Positions 43,049 through 52,291 of a stretch of 64,000 bases of DNA are shown here, piece by piece. How positions within the stretch are numbered: position 1 is the stretch's first letter; the number at the start of each line of letters is the position of its first letter. The DNA is taken from positions 1 to 64,000 of the forward strand of contig JAIERK010000050.1 of assembly GCA_019746975.1 (NCBI GenBank), written 5' to 3'. A program made the translations under genes and the position numbers. The notes under the pieces are model-generated. The model saw only the letters and a program-made list of their open reading frames with translations. It searched no databases and was not told the origin of the DNA. Source of the DNA: Candidatus Obscuribacterales bacterium (GTDB lineage: Bacteria > Cyanobacteriota > Vampirovibrionia > Obscuribacterales > Obscuribacteraceae).

Positions 43049-45178
43049 ATGGCAGTGGATATGAATGAAAGGAAACTCAAGGTGACTAGCAGACTGGAGA
43101 ATCTTCGCAACATGGGCATTGCGGCGCACATTGACGCCGGCAAGACCACTTGTACAGAGAGAATCCTCTTCTATAGTGGTCTCATTCACCGTATGGGTGA
43201 AGTCCACGAAGGTACCAGTGTCACCGATTGGATGGAGCAAGAACGCGAGCGCGGCATCACAATCACCGCCGCCGCCATCACATCGGAATGGAAAGGGCAT
43301 CGTATCAATTTGATCGACACACCAGGACACGTCGACTTCACGGTCGAAGTGGAACGCAGTATGCGCGTCCTGGATGGCGTCGTCATCGTTCTGTGTGCAG
43401 TAGCCGGCGTTCAGCCGCAAACGTTGACGGTTTGGAAACAAGCCAACCGTTATTCGGTTCCGCGCATGATTCTGGTCAACAAAATGGACCGTCAAGGCGC
43501 TGACTTCTTCCGGGTGCTTAAACAGGTCAAAGAGAATCTTCCCGGTCAACATTCCGCCTGGGCGAATGCACACCCAATTCAGATGCCAATCGGAGCAGAA
43601 GGTCAGTTCCTCGGTATTGTCGACCTGATCGAGCGCAAAGCCGTCTTCTATGAAGAGGATGATCCGTTGGGCCGCAATGTGACGGAAGGCGATATTCCTG
43701 GCGACCTCAGAGACGAGGCCGAAGAGTACAGAAAGCAACTTGAAGAAGCGATCGTTGAAACCAACGACGAACTGATGACCAAGTATCTCGAAGGCGTAGA
43801 GATCAGCGCTGCTGAACTCAAGGCCGCATTGAGAGAAGCCGTCATCAACAATCAGATTATTCCAGTATTGTGCGGATCCGCCTTCAAGAACAAAGGCGTG
43901 CAGCCACTGCTCGACGCAATCGTCGGACTTCTGCCATCGCCTACGGAAGCAAAACCTATTAAAGGTGTTTTGCCGAACGGTGAAGAAGCAGAAAGACCGA
44001 GCGACGAATCAGCTCCATTTGCAGGACTGGCGTTCAAAGTCATGAACGATCCGTTCGTCGGCAGACTGACATTCGTGAGAGTCTATAGCGGCAAAATTAC
44101 AGCCGGATCGTACGTGCTCAACAGCACCAAGGGCAAACGCGAACGCGTCAGCCGCTTGATCCAGTTGCAAGCCGATCAACGCACCGATATTCACGAAGCA
44201 TATGCCGGAGACATCGTTGCCATCGTCGGATTGAAAGACACCACCACTGGTGACACGCTCTGCGACGACACAAAACCAATTATCCTGGAATCGATGAACT
44301 TCCCGGAACCCGTAATTTCGGTTGCCATCGAGCCCAAGACGAAGGTCGACAACGATAAGCTCGGTGGAGCGCTTTCTCGCCTTGTTGAAGAAGATCCGAC
44401 CTTCAAGGTCAAAGTCGATCACGAAACCGGACAAACAATCATTGCCGGGATGGGCGAACTCCACCTCGAGATCATCGTCGATCGTCTACTTCGCGAATTC
44501 AAAGTCGAAGCCAACGTCGGCAAGCCTCAGGTCGCTTATCGCGAAACCTGCCGCGGCACGGTCCTCAAGCAAGAGGGCAAATTCGTTCGCCAATCAGGTG
44601 GTCGCGGTCAATTCGGTCATTGCTACATCTCGGTCGAGCCGAATGAAGCCGGCAAAGGTTTCGAATTCGTCAACAAGATCGTCGGTGGCTCTATTCCGAA
44701 GGAATACATCCCAGCTGTCGAAGCGGGCGTGAAGGAAGCGATGGTAGGCGGCGTCTACGCCGGTTATCAGATTATCGACATCAAGGTCACGTTGCTCGAC
44801 GGTACGTTCCACCCGGTAGACTCGTCCGAAATGGCGTTCAGAATCGCAGGCTCCATGGCATTCAAGGAAGGCTTTATGAAGGCCAAACCTGTATTGCTCG
44901 AGCCTCTCATGAAGGTCGAAGTGGAAGTTCCGGAAGACTATATGGGCGACGTTATCGGCGATCTCTCCAGCCGTCGTGGACGTATCGAAGGCATGGAAAC
45001 AGTCGAGCGCCTCTCCAAGGTGCGCGGTCAGGTCCCATTGTCCGAAATGTTCGGATATGCAACGGACATCCGCAACAAGACCAGAGGTCAAGGAACCTTC
45101 GTTATGGAATTCCTCAAGTATGATGAAGTGCCACAAGCAATGGCGCAGCAAATCATCACCAACACGAAAGTTCAATAA
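43049..45178 (+). CDS. fusA: Elongation factor G
   Basis: Translocation GTPase of 709 residues with all five domains. G1 is AHIDAGKT, the switch I block [10 protein letters not shown] follows, G3 is DTPGH and G4 is NKMD. Domain IV motif GQFGHCYI and the C-terminal domain V ([11 protein letters not shown]) are present. Length and motifs fit the ribosomal translocase form. AAGG precedes ATG 43049. No tuf gene follows: a terminator and an unrelated gene come next. Confidence 0.98.
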   Translation: MAVDMNERKLKVTSRLENLRNMGIAAHIDAGKTTCTERILFYSGLIHRMGEVHEGTSVTDWMEQERERGITITAAAITSEWKGHRINLIDTPGHVDFTVEVERSMRVLDGVVIVLCAVAGVQPQTLTVWKQANRYSVPRMILVNKMDRQGADFFRVLKQVKENLPGQHSAWANAHPIQMPIGAEGQFLGIVDLIERKAVFYEEDDPLGRNVTEGDIPGDLRDEAEEYRKQLEEAIVETNDELMTKYLEGVEISAAELKAALREAVINNQIIPVLCGSAFKNKGVQPLLDAIVGLLPSPTEAKPIKGVLPNGEEAERPSDESAPFAGLAFKVMNDPFVGRLTFVRVYSGKITAGSYVLNSTKGKRERVSRLIQLQADQRTDIHEAYAGDIVAIVGLKDTTTGDTLCDDTKPIILESMNFPEPVISVAIEPKTKVDNDKLGGALSRLVEEDPTFKVKVDHETGQTIIAGMGELHLEIIVDRLLREFKVEANVGKPQVAYRETCRGTVLKQEGKFVRQSGGRGQFGHCYISVEPNEAGKGFEFVNKIVGGSIPKEYIPAVEAGVKEAMVGGVYAGYQIIDIKVTLLDGTFHPVDSSEMAFRIAGSMAFKEGFMKAKPVLLEPLMKVEVEVPEDYMGDVIGDLSSRRGRIEGMETVERLSKVRGQVPLSEMFGYATDIRNKTRGQGTFVMEFLKYDEVPQAMAQQIITNTKVQ

Positions 45179-45198
45179 CTCTCAAAGATTGACCATTG

Positions 45199-45238
45199 GA
45201 GCCGGGTATTCAAACGAATACTCGGCTCATTTTTTTTG
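45199..45238 (+). terminator. Rho-independent terminator after fusA
   Basis: A 13-bp stem (GAGCCGGGTATTC with GAATACTCGGCTC, one G-U pair, 4-base loop) is followed by A and nine T residues, about 20 bases past the stop. Confidence 0.92.
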
Positions 45239-45322
45239 TAACCGCGCTCTGGTTAGACCTTGCAAATGGGGTAACATTCATATGATGGAATTCCATTTCT
45301 GAATCACCATTTGAGGGATGTC

Positions 45323-45736
45323 ATGAAGTATCTTCACAGCGGTTACATTCTATTCTGCGAAAAAGCCGAGCATGATGACTGCGGAATGCTCAATGTCTAC
45401 GGCTTATTCGACGTCCTCGAAGTAAGCGAAATCCCGACCACAATGAATTGCTCCTGGATAGTGGGCTTTGGTACACCCTACGAAAGGCGTCAGTACAAGG
45501 GCTCCATCACGGTTGAGAACCCCAAAGGTGAAGAGGTTCTGGTCAAGGAGTTCCACGCTAACGATCCCAATGACATCTATAAAGGTCATTATGTTTTCAG
45601 ACCAGAGATCAAAGTCGACCATGAAGGGGCCTGGACCGTCAAAGTCGTTTTGAAGAACTGGAAAGACGAAAATATGTGGGACATTCAACGGCAATTCTGG
45701 TGCATGATCGAATCGGATAGCCCGCCCGATCCATAA
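45323..45736 (+). CDS. Hypothetical protein, DUF6941-like
   Basis: 137 residues, no signal peptide or membrane helix. The start MKYLHSGYILFCEKAEHDDCGMLNVYGLFDVL and the alternating strand pattern resemble DUF6941-type small beta-sandwich proteins, whose function is unknown; the assignment is from memory of the pattern. ATG 45323 is chosen because GAGGGA stands about 4 bases upstream; TTG 45311 is also in frame. Monocistronic between a terminator and a convergent gene. Confidence 0.65.
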   Translation: MKYLHSGYILFCEKAEHDDCGMLNVYGLFDVLEVSEIPTTMNCSWIVGFGTPYERRQYKGSITVENPKGEEVLVKEFHANDPNDIYKGHYVFRPEIKVDHEGAWTVKVVLKNWKDENMWDIQRQFWCMIESDSPPDP

Positions 45737-45828
45737 GCGTGCACCAAGTTCGGCAGTCGTCTACTAGCACCGTATGCGATATCACTTTCGAATCGAATTT
45801 TTTCGCCTACTCGTGCCTGCCAAAACTA

Positions 45829-46383
45829 CTAACCTCCTTGTTCTCTTTGCAAATCCTCATGCTCAGCGACTTTCTTGACGAAGGCCAGCCTCTTATGGAT
45901 GTCTTCGTGAGCCGATAGATGCTGCAGAAAATCTTTGGCAGGAACTTGCACGTTGCTGTCTACATATGAAGTAAGGCGAACCATCGTACTTTTAGAGTCA
46001 CCCTCCGATACAGGAGTGAGAATCCAGTTACCCTCGAAGATCTTGAGCTTATCGGATGAAACCAACTGATACTCAACGCGACTATACGGGATCTCAGTCT
46101 CTTCATAAGTGCATTCGACATCGCCTAGAATCGGAAGTCCGGCAAATTTTTCCTTGATGGTGGCACGTCCGTTACTCTCTTCGATTACGCTTCGCTTTCT
46201 ACTATCGCAATGTCTGTACTGCCGAATAGCGTCAAAAACCTCTTGCGGAGTAGCTTTAATGAGCATCTTGCTGACCACGCCGGTCATCTCTGTGTGCGAT
46301 TCTGCATTGCCACCAGAAAACAACATGGTCGAAAGAAAAAAGGACAGACTCGCAAATAATACTGCTTTGGTCATATTAGCCAT
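45829..46383 (-). CDS. Exported SRPBCC/START-like protein
   Basis: A signal peptide (AVLFASLSFFLSTMLFSGGNAES) precedes a 150-residue domain that fits the SRPBCC (polyketide cyclase/START-like) fold: IKATPQEVFDAIRQYRH at the start, a central strand block (TIKEKFAGLPILGDVECTY) and a long C-terminal helix (LQHLSAHEDIHKRLAFVKKVAEHE). Such domains bind hydrophobic ligands. GAGGAG lies 10 bases before ATG 46383; an ATG three codons on (46374) is possible. Ligand unknown. Confidence 0.75.
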   Translation of the reverse strand: MANMTKAVLFASLSFFLSTMLFSGGNAESHTEMTGVVSKMLIKATPQEVFDAIRQYRHCDSRKRSVIEESNGRATIKEKFAGLPILGDVECTYEETEIPYSRVEYQLVSSDKLKIFEGNWILTPVSEGDSKSTMVRLTSYVDSNVQVPAKDFLQHLSAHEDIHKRLAFVKKVAEHEDLQREQGG

Positions 46384-46494
46384 GGTCTGGTTACTCCTCT
46401 GATTGACCGGATTTTAGAATATGTCTCCGGCAATTTAAAGAGCGTTCTCAATTGATGCAGGACGCTGATCGGGCTCAAACCGCACTTGCAATGC

Positions 46495-46992
46495 TTATGC
46501 GCCAGGCATCAAGATCTTCGTTTTGATGATCGGGTAGGCGTACATTTGCCTGAACACCATGTCGTTGTTGTCATTGAAAGTGACACCAAAGAAGAAAATC
46601 GGCACAGGCAACTTCACCGTTACTTCCGTTCGAACCTGAACGTAGGGTGTTTCGTTGACAGGTGGAACGCCACCAAACGTCTCATAGTTGAGCATGGTAA
46701 TCGTGGGCTGAGTGATGAAATAGCCGTCTGTTCTATGAGCCTTGATCGCCGCTTGAGCGAGGCTGGTTGCCTTGGAGACATCGCCCCCCTGAGCGGCCGC
46801 TCGAGCCGCATTTCGGCAAGCGCTATCGTTGATGCTTGAACCGAAAATTAGAAGCGCCGTGTCCACGCCTAGTGCAGCAAAAACGATCACGAAGAATGAT
46901 GTGCCGGCGACTTCAGCGAACGTGAATCCAACCCCTCTCCTCCGCCTGCGCGCAAGGAGTGAGGTTGTGAAACTGCTGTGCCTCTTAGTCAT
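46495..46992 (-). CDS. TadE-like pseudopilin protein 2
   Basis: Typical TadE/TadG-type N-terminus: a basic stretch, then a long membrane helix with an acidic residue at its start (FTFAEVAGTSFFVIVFAALGVDTALLIFG), followed by INDSACRNAARAAAQGG, the conserved region after the helix. The 110-residue remainder is beta-rich and extracytoplasmic. ATG 46992 overlaps the TAA of the preceding TadE-like gene (ATGACTAA), which selects this start over the upstream frame opening at 47013. Third and last gene of the unit. Confidence 0.8.
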   Translation of the reverse strand: MTKRHSSFTTSLLARRRRRGVGFTFAEVAGTSFFVIVFAALGVDTALLIFGSSINDSACRNAARAAAQGGDVSKATSLAQAAIKAHRTDGYFITQPTITMLNYETFGGVPPVNETPYVQVRTEVTVKLPVPIFFFGVTFNDNNDMVFRQMYAYPIIKTKILMPGA

Positions 46993-47545
46993 CGAGCCCT
47001 TGCGTGTTTTCAAACGGCTGTTGAGATGTAACCGACACGCGGAATGGCGCTGTCAATCCGGGAATAGGGATACCTCCAACGCCAGGATGCCGAATCAACG
47101 GCTCGACATTGCCATCCAGCTCTACCTGAATGCTGTAAAAGAAATTGTCTGGATCTGGCGGCGCATAGCCAGAGCCTTGCAAACGTTGATTGGGAACAGC
47201 CAATTTTTCAGGATTTCCAGTAGTGAGATCGGTTCTGATTATAAACACATTGACTGGTGGGATAATAGTAATTCCATCAAAGCTAGCAGCAGCGGCGTTG
47301 GCGACGCTCGTCGCGATTGCTACTGCGGATTGACCGGAAGGCGGCGGATTTTCGAAGGTCTGGGCAGAGCAAGCTTGTTTGCAAGCATCACGAGCGGCAT
47401 TCCAAAAAAATGCATACTTCAACGATGTCATGACTAGGATGAGAAGTGGGAATGCCATAGCCATGATGACAATCCAGAGTGCTAGCGGTGCCTCCGCAAT
47501 AGTGCTGCCAATTGGATGGTTTCTACGTCTGTTGCCTGCAATCAT
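46985..47545 (-). CDS. TadE-like pseudopilin protein 1
   Basis: About 186 residues from ATG 47545, which overlaps the stop of the VWA gene (ATGA). After NRRRNHPIGSTIAEAPLALWIVIMAMAFPLLILV comes the Tad-type membrane helix, then KYAFFWNAARDACKQACSAQTF and a beta-rich extracytoplasmic part. Minor pilin-like proteins of this kind work with the Tad secretion machine. The longer frame (to 47626) is not supported by an SD. Confidence 0.8.
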   Translation of the reverse strand: MIAGNRRRNHPIGSTIAEAPLALWIVIMAMAFPLLILVMTSLKYAFFWNAARDACKQACSAQTFENPPPSGQSAVAIATSVANAAAASFDGITIIPPVNVFIIRTDLTTGNPEKLAVPNQRLQGSGYAPPDPDNFFYSIQVELDGNVEPLIRHPGVGGIPIPGLTAPFRVSVTSQQPFENTQGLDD

Positions 47546-49620
47546 TTCACCAAGTTTACCAGTTGTCTTGCAATATTTCCAAACACTGCATTCAAGTCGC
47601 TTTGGCACTGGGTCTTGCTGACCCAATTCACTCGATAATACTTGGCACCATTTCCTGACTCGTACGCAATGCCACCAGGATTAGTGTCGTTGTAGTTGTC
47701 GTCGAGGAGCGGAGCCATTTGACCGTTTTGAGAAATCGCAACGACATATATCGGTATGCCTGCGGCCTTGGCTGCGGCCGCTTCGCCCTGAGCCTGAGAT
47801 ATCGGAAGAGCGTTGGCGGGGGGTCCAGAGTATTTCACTCCAGCCATATCCACCGAAGGCGTGCTGTCTGTCACGAGTACAATAGCTCGGGCTGCGCCGG
47901 TACGCGTGGTGGCAGTACCTCGAAGAGGGTCCAGCCGATTGAGCGTGTTGCGAAGCGCAGTCGCTGTACAAGCAGATCCGTCTACTGCAATAAGAGAGGT
48001 AGAAGATCCCATCACTGTCGGAACAGTTATAGTGCTATCGATCAGGGCGTGATTGTTGAGAAGCGGATCGACATGGATGCCAGGCAAAGGATAGGTAGCA
48101 GTGCCGCCTTGTGGATAGGCCCAAGACACTCTGAAGTCGGTGAATGTACTGTTTGGTAGCGAACCACATGTATCGGAGAAGGCGATAAAGCCGAAGTGTG
48201 GGTCTGTCGAAAATCGAACTTTATTGAGGAAGGTCGAGATGGCACTTTCGACGGAGAACAGCGGTTCTATAACTCCTGCAGCCGCAATTCGATAAGCATC
48301 TCTGTAGCCTGCAGTAGGAGTGACACCACCGAGCAGAGGCATGTCCAACTTCGCATTGGCTACCGCAGCCGGGGACTCGAGATTGTTCAATGATGCTTCT
48401 ACGAGAGTTCTGTAGTTCGGAAAGTCGAACGTGAACATGGTCTTGTTGACAAAGTTGGTATTGCCGTCGATGTTGACCACCATGTGAGTGATTGTGCAGT
48501 CGTCATAGGTTTGACCAGCTGCACTCGCGGGTGCATCCCATATCTGGTTGTCACGCTTGGTCTGCGCCGGAACTGCCTTACGTAGTGCTGTACGATCCCT
48601 CGGGAACAGTGGGTCAAAGTTGTCGGGACTGTGAGGCTCGAATATGTAACAGCTTTCGCTCGCACCAGCTGAAACCCCTGGAATACCCAGTGGAGGCGTC
48701 AAGCCACCATTGACGGGTGTCGAATCACCAGGAGTGGCGAGACCTGGTCCACCCAACGGTTCTGTGATACCACGCAGGTCATCCGTGCCTGAGGTAGGAT
48801 TGTTGACATTAACTACTTCGCTGAAGCATGCTTCGCAGGTGTACTCAGGATTCGTCTGTGTCTGATCGAGAGCCTGCGGTTCTATGGCATTGGTGCCGGA
48901 CCCGGTGGCAGCTGTACACGTGACATCGGCGATGGTGCCAGGCTGTCGGTTAGGAGGCGGCGGTATGCTATAAGTCGGAGCTCCTACTCCGCCGTTGCCG
49001 GTTGGATCCCATTTCTTCAAGACCCAGGTTACTGGAGTCTGGTCATCCATAGAACCGGAGATGTCGAGCAGAACATACATATCTAGTGCCGGCAGCGATG
49101 CTTTGGTCGCTACTGCTACCGTATATACTGAGTTGCCGAAACCATACAACTCTCCACCGAAGAGCTGATACGAATATGCGCCTGTGACTTGAAGTACATT
49201 GGAATTCGGTCCACCGACAGTACCAGAGACAGGATCGACAAACTTGAAGTAGAGCTGAGCCTCACCAGCACTCGGCGACAGAGAAGTTGGGCTAGGGACC
49301 TCACTCACTGTTGTCATCGGATTGCCGAGGATAGCATTGCGCCTGAACATATTGAGCCCAGTCTCCTTGGCGGTGGCCTGGGCGAGAGTGTATGTCTGAG
49401 TGGAAGATAACAATGAGGCTTCGCCGGCTAGAGCCGCGATGTCGACACACGATTTGAGTTGCTCACGAGCCAAGAGGATGCGAGCCATTTCGTACGCCAT
49501 TATTGCTAAGCAGCCTACTATAAGTAAGCCAATTATCAAATTAAGTGCGGTCGCGACTTGACCTTCGCAACCGCGGATCTTTGACACAGATGGGTATCGT
49601 CGTGTTGCTGCCACAGTCAA
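47542..49620 (-). CDS. TadG-like protein with von Willebrand A domain
   Basis: 692 residues. The N-terminus is a TadG-type helix (GQVATALNLIIGLLIVGCLAIMAYEMARILLAREQLKSCVDIAALAGE). A VWA domain begins at LDMYVLLDISGSMDD (about residue 180-194), with the DxSxS metal-site motif, and ends with the long FGNIARQLVNLVK helix; it is interrupted by a Pro/Gly/Thr-rich insertion (about 205-335). It is probably an adhesin or pilus-associated protein anchored in the membrane. GGAGAG precedes TTG 49620 by 2-3 bases and GTG 49614 by 8; the latter may be the true start. First of three coupled tad-type genes. Confidence 0.88.
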   Translation of the reverse strand: MTVAATRRYPSVSKIRGCEGQVATALNLIIGLLIVGCLAIMAYEMARILLAREQLKSCVDIAALAGEASLLSSTQTYTLAQATAKETGLNMFRRNAILGNPMTTVSEVPSPTSLSPSAGEAQLYFKFVDPVSGTVGGPNSNVLQVTGAYSYQLFGGELYGFGNSVYTVAVATKASLPALDMYVLLDISGSMDDQTPVTWVLKKWDPTGNGGVGAPTYSIPPPPNRQPGTIADVTCTAATGSGTNAIEPQALDQTQTNPEYTCEACFSEVVNVNNPTSGTDDLRGITEPLGGPGLATPGDSTPVNGGLTPPLGIPGVSAGASESCYIFEPHSPDNFDPLFPRDRTALRKAVPAQTKRDNQIWDAPASAAGQTYDDCTITHMVVNIDGNTNFVNKTMFTFDFPNYRTLVEASLNNLESPAAVANAKLDMPLLGGVTPTAGYRDAYRIAAAGVIEPLFSVESAISTFLNKVRFSTDPHFGFIAFSDTCGSLPNSTFTDFRVSWAYPQGGTATYPLPGIHVDPLLNNHALIDSTITVPTVMGSSTSLIAVDGSACTATALRNTLNRLDPLRGTATTRTGAARAIVLVTDSTPSVDMAGVKYSGPPANALPISQAQGEAAAAKAAGIPIYVVAISQNGQMAPLLDDNYNDTNPGGIAYESGNGAKYYRVNWVSKTQCQSDLNAVFGNIARQLVNLVK

Positions 49621-49672
49621 TTCTCTCCAACCCTATACCATCCTATCACAACCATCAAGACCGGCATAGCGT

Positions 49673-50359
49673 TCACAGCCCGAGCTTGGACGTGGGCTCG
49701 TGTTCGTAGCTTTCTACTTCCAGCATCCGACCCAACTCTATTAAAGCAATCTGAGCATGATTTCTAATCATCCTCTTCATTGCTTCATCCAACTTGGTTT
49801 GTTCGGCGAATTTGTTTAGCCGATTTACCGTAGTATTGAGCATTTGCTCTCCCCGGGCTCTCTCCTCGCGAGTCGTTGCATGGCGTGCAGCCTGGATGTC
49901 TAGTTCGAGCAAGTCATTTAAAACAGATATGCGCGCGTCAAGATCATTTTGTTCTGCCTGAGTCAACGATTGCTCAAGATACACCTCTGCATCCTTATAC
50001 CTCATAATTTTGCCGTGTAAACGTCCCAGTCGCTGCAAGATTTGCTGCTTCGATTTACGACCGGCTGGAGTAGTGGCATCTATCGATGCCAAGTCTTGAT
50101 CGAGAATCTGAAAGGGGTCTCGATACCAACCATGTTTGGATAACAGATCGACTATTTCCAATCGGCGTTGAAGCGGTGCATTCTTAGCCTCTTTGGCTAA
50201 TTCGGCCACCTGTTTTTGATCAAGGGTGGTGCTTAAAGCCAACTGTCCTTTTTGTAGTATGTCCCTCTCGGCTCTCTCGAAATTGAAAACAATGATGGCG
50301 AATACAAGCAGATATGCAGCTGCCCAGACGATCTTGTTGCAACTGACCTTGACCTTCAC
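49673..50359 (-). CDS. Membrane-anchored helical (TPR-like) protein
   Basis: One N-terminal membrane helix (VWAAAYLLVFAIIVFNF) and about 200 residues of helical repeats resembling degenerate TPRs (LGRLHGKIMRYKDAEVYLEQSLTQAE). No family recognised. Its ATG at 50359 overlaps the stop of the upstream GT-C gene, so both are coupled; it may be an accessory of that enzyme (inference). Confidence 0.7.
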   Translation of the reverse strand: MKVKVSCNKIVWAAAYLLVFAIIVFNFERAERDILQKGQLALSTTLDQKQVAELAKEAKNAPLQRRLEIVDLLSKHGWYRDPFQILDQDLASIDATTPAGRKSKQQILQRLGRLHGKIMRYKDAEVYLEQSLTQAEQNDLDARISVLNDLLELDIQAARHATTREERARGEQMLNTTVNRLNKFAEQTKLDEAMKRMIRNHAQIALIELGRMLEVESYEHEPTSKLGL

Positions 50360-52221
50360 TTCTTATCCTCGACGAGTTTGAACAGATACAAACCGCGACT
50401 GCCCCAAATAGGCCCGACCCAAAACTTATCCATCCGATAAGCCTTGAGAAATCTTTCGTCGCGCATTAAGCCGCCTTCGGCAAAACAATCAAAAAATATT
50501 ACCCACTCCGGCTTCAACGCCACAACACTGTCCGGAGGAATCGCACCCCAGACTTTGATTCTCGGGCGTTCGCCCACGGGCACAGGGTAGTACTTCAGAG
50601 CTTCATCCGAAATCAAACCACCGAGGTCTAGAATGCGATCCTTAGGAAGTATGTAACCGATCACCCCCGGTTCCCAAGTTGCTATCCGTTCATTCTTTTG
50701 ATTGCGACCGGAGATATACATTGCCGCTCTTTTATACATACTGAGCCTATCTTGACCTGAGTTCCAGGCGAACAAATGCGCTCTAAACTCTTTGTACAAA
50801 GGCCATAGAGCTGGTGCGGCTCCTTCGTTAAATGTCGCTATCAATCGAGAAGGTGGCAAGGTCGCAATCGTGCCGTTGAACATGCAGAGGACAGCCAGCG
50901 TCGCCATGAAGGCTACAGATGGATAGCTCTTGAGCGAAGCTATAGGATTAACCAGCACGCGCACCATCATTGGTATCATCAGCGGTCCCATCAGCCCGAA
51001 CCACCCGTAGTACCAGGAAAACATCCATGGATCGAGATAGCAGAAGAAGGTCAAGATCGCTATAACGTTGTAGGCATATGGACGCAACCACGCATTTTTC
51101 CTGGCAAGTTCGAACAATAAGAGAAAAGCCACACATCCTTGCAAAATCCATGAGACCGGATCTAGATCGGGTGAAAAAAGCGATGCGCCTGTCTGACCAA
51201 AGATATCGGTCCCTGCTACTTTGAATATGTGGTACGCGGCTTTATCGGATGAATCGGCAATGAAACAGAACATAGCAGCGCGGCCCTTTGCGCCGTGAAA
51301 AATGTTGTCGACTCCATAGTAAGAAATCAGAGCAACATAGTTAACGACCAAGCTGAGGCCAGGAAAAATCCAACTACGAATCGCGCTTCGTCCACGCTTT
51401 TGCGAGTCCAAGAGGTAGGTGCCAACGAACCAAATCATACCCTCCGGCCGAGTCAACGCCAGTAACGCGCTGGACCACGCCAGCATGGTCGGTCGCTCTC
51501 TCGTCCAGGCGAACAAGGCGAGAGTTAGCAAGAAAGTGATCAAAGGGGCTTCCTTGCCTACGATCGCGTGAGACAGATTGGTCGGATTGAATGAGAACAC
51601 GACCACCGCGAGACTCGCCATTAGATCGTTATTGAAGATCTTCCTCGTCGTAATGAACAGGAGCAATACTGTGGCTACCTGCAAAACGCAGTTCAACATC
51701 TGTGATACGGCGCCAATGTCGACTCCATTGAATATGAAGGCCATTGCTGTTAAGACAAGAAGATGAAAAACCGATGAAAAACCCATCAGTTTTTCACCGC
51801 TGTTATAGTCGAGACCGAGCCCGTGGACCCATTTGTAGACGTACCGGAAATCTATATACGCATCGTCGCAACATACGGGAAATTGCAATGTTCTCGAGGC
51901 GATTATGCAGTAGACAGAAGCACTGACGATCAATGCCACAGCAAGATCTGCCTTACCTAGACTCTTTTTTTCTTTGGATTCAAGAAAGAAACAGATGCCG
52001 AGAACCACACCACCAAGCAAAATTCCGGCAGTAAAGCGGACCAAGATAGAGGGAATAAGGATTAAAAGCTCGGTCGTAAACTTCGGATCTATAAATAGGC
52101 TATTTAAAGACCCCCAATTGGCACAGACGTAGAAAAACGGAGCCATCATGGAAAGCTGGATCACGATTCCGATGAAAGTCGTGTTTCTGAGGAGCTTGCC
52201 GAGTTGGTCCCTACTAACCAT
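50356..52221 (-). CDS. GT-C-fold membrane glycosyltransferase
   Basis: 621 residues with about ten membrane helices. The motif DDAYIDFRYVYKWVHGLGLDYNSGEKLMGFSS (about residues 119-150) is characteristic of bacterial GT-C enzymes that use lipid-linked sugars, where the first acidic pair is catalytic. A soluble periplasmic part forms the last 150 residues. Acceptor and sugar are unknown; envelope polysaccharide or glycoprotein synthesis is likely. It is divergent from the spermidine-synthase-like gene, 70 bp away. Confidence 0.8.
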   Translation of the reverse strand: MVSRDQLGKLLRNTTFIGIVIQLSMMAPFFYVCANWGSLNSLFIDPKFTTELLILIPSILVRFTAGILLGGVVLGICFFLESKEKKSLGKADLAVALIVSASVYCIIASRTLQFPVCCDDAYIDFRYVYKWVHGLGLDYNSGEKLMGFSSVFHLLVLTAMAFIFNGVDIGAVSQMLNCVLQVATVLLLFITTRKIFNNDLMASLAVVVFSFNPTNLSHAIVGKEAPLITFLLTLALFAWTRERPTMLAWSSALLALTRPEGMIWFVGTYLLDSQKRGRSAIRSWIFPGLSLVVNYVALISYYGVDNIFHGAKGRAAMFCFIADSSDKAAYHIFKVAGTDIFGQTGASLFSPDLDPVSWILQGCVAFLLLFELARKNAWLRPYAYNVIAILTFFCYLDPWMFSWYYGWFGLMGPLMIPMMVRVLVNPIASLKSYPSVAFMATLAVLCMFNGTIATLPPSRLIATFNEGAAPALWPLYKEFRAHLFAWNSGQDRLSMYKRAAMYISGRNQKNERIATWEPGVIGYILPKDRILDLGGLISDEALKYYPVPVGERPRIKVWGAIPPDSVVALKPEWVIFFDCFAEGGLMRDERFLKAYRMDKFWVGPIWGSRGLYLFKLVEDKK

Positions 52222-52291
52222 TCGTACCTGAATTTATACAGTAGAATTCTTCCAAGATATTACCCTGTTTTCGCTTAACATTCTCAGCGCT

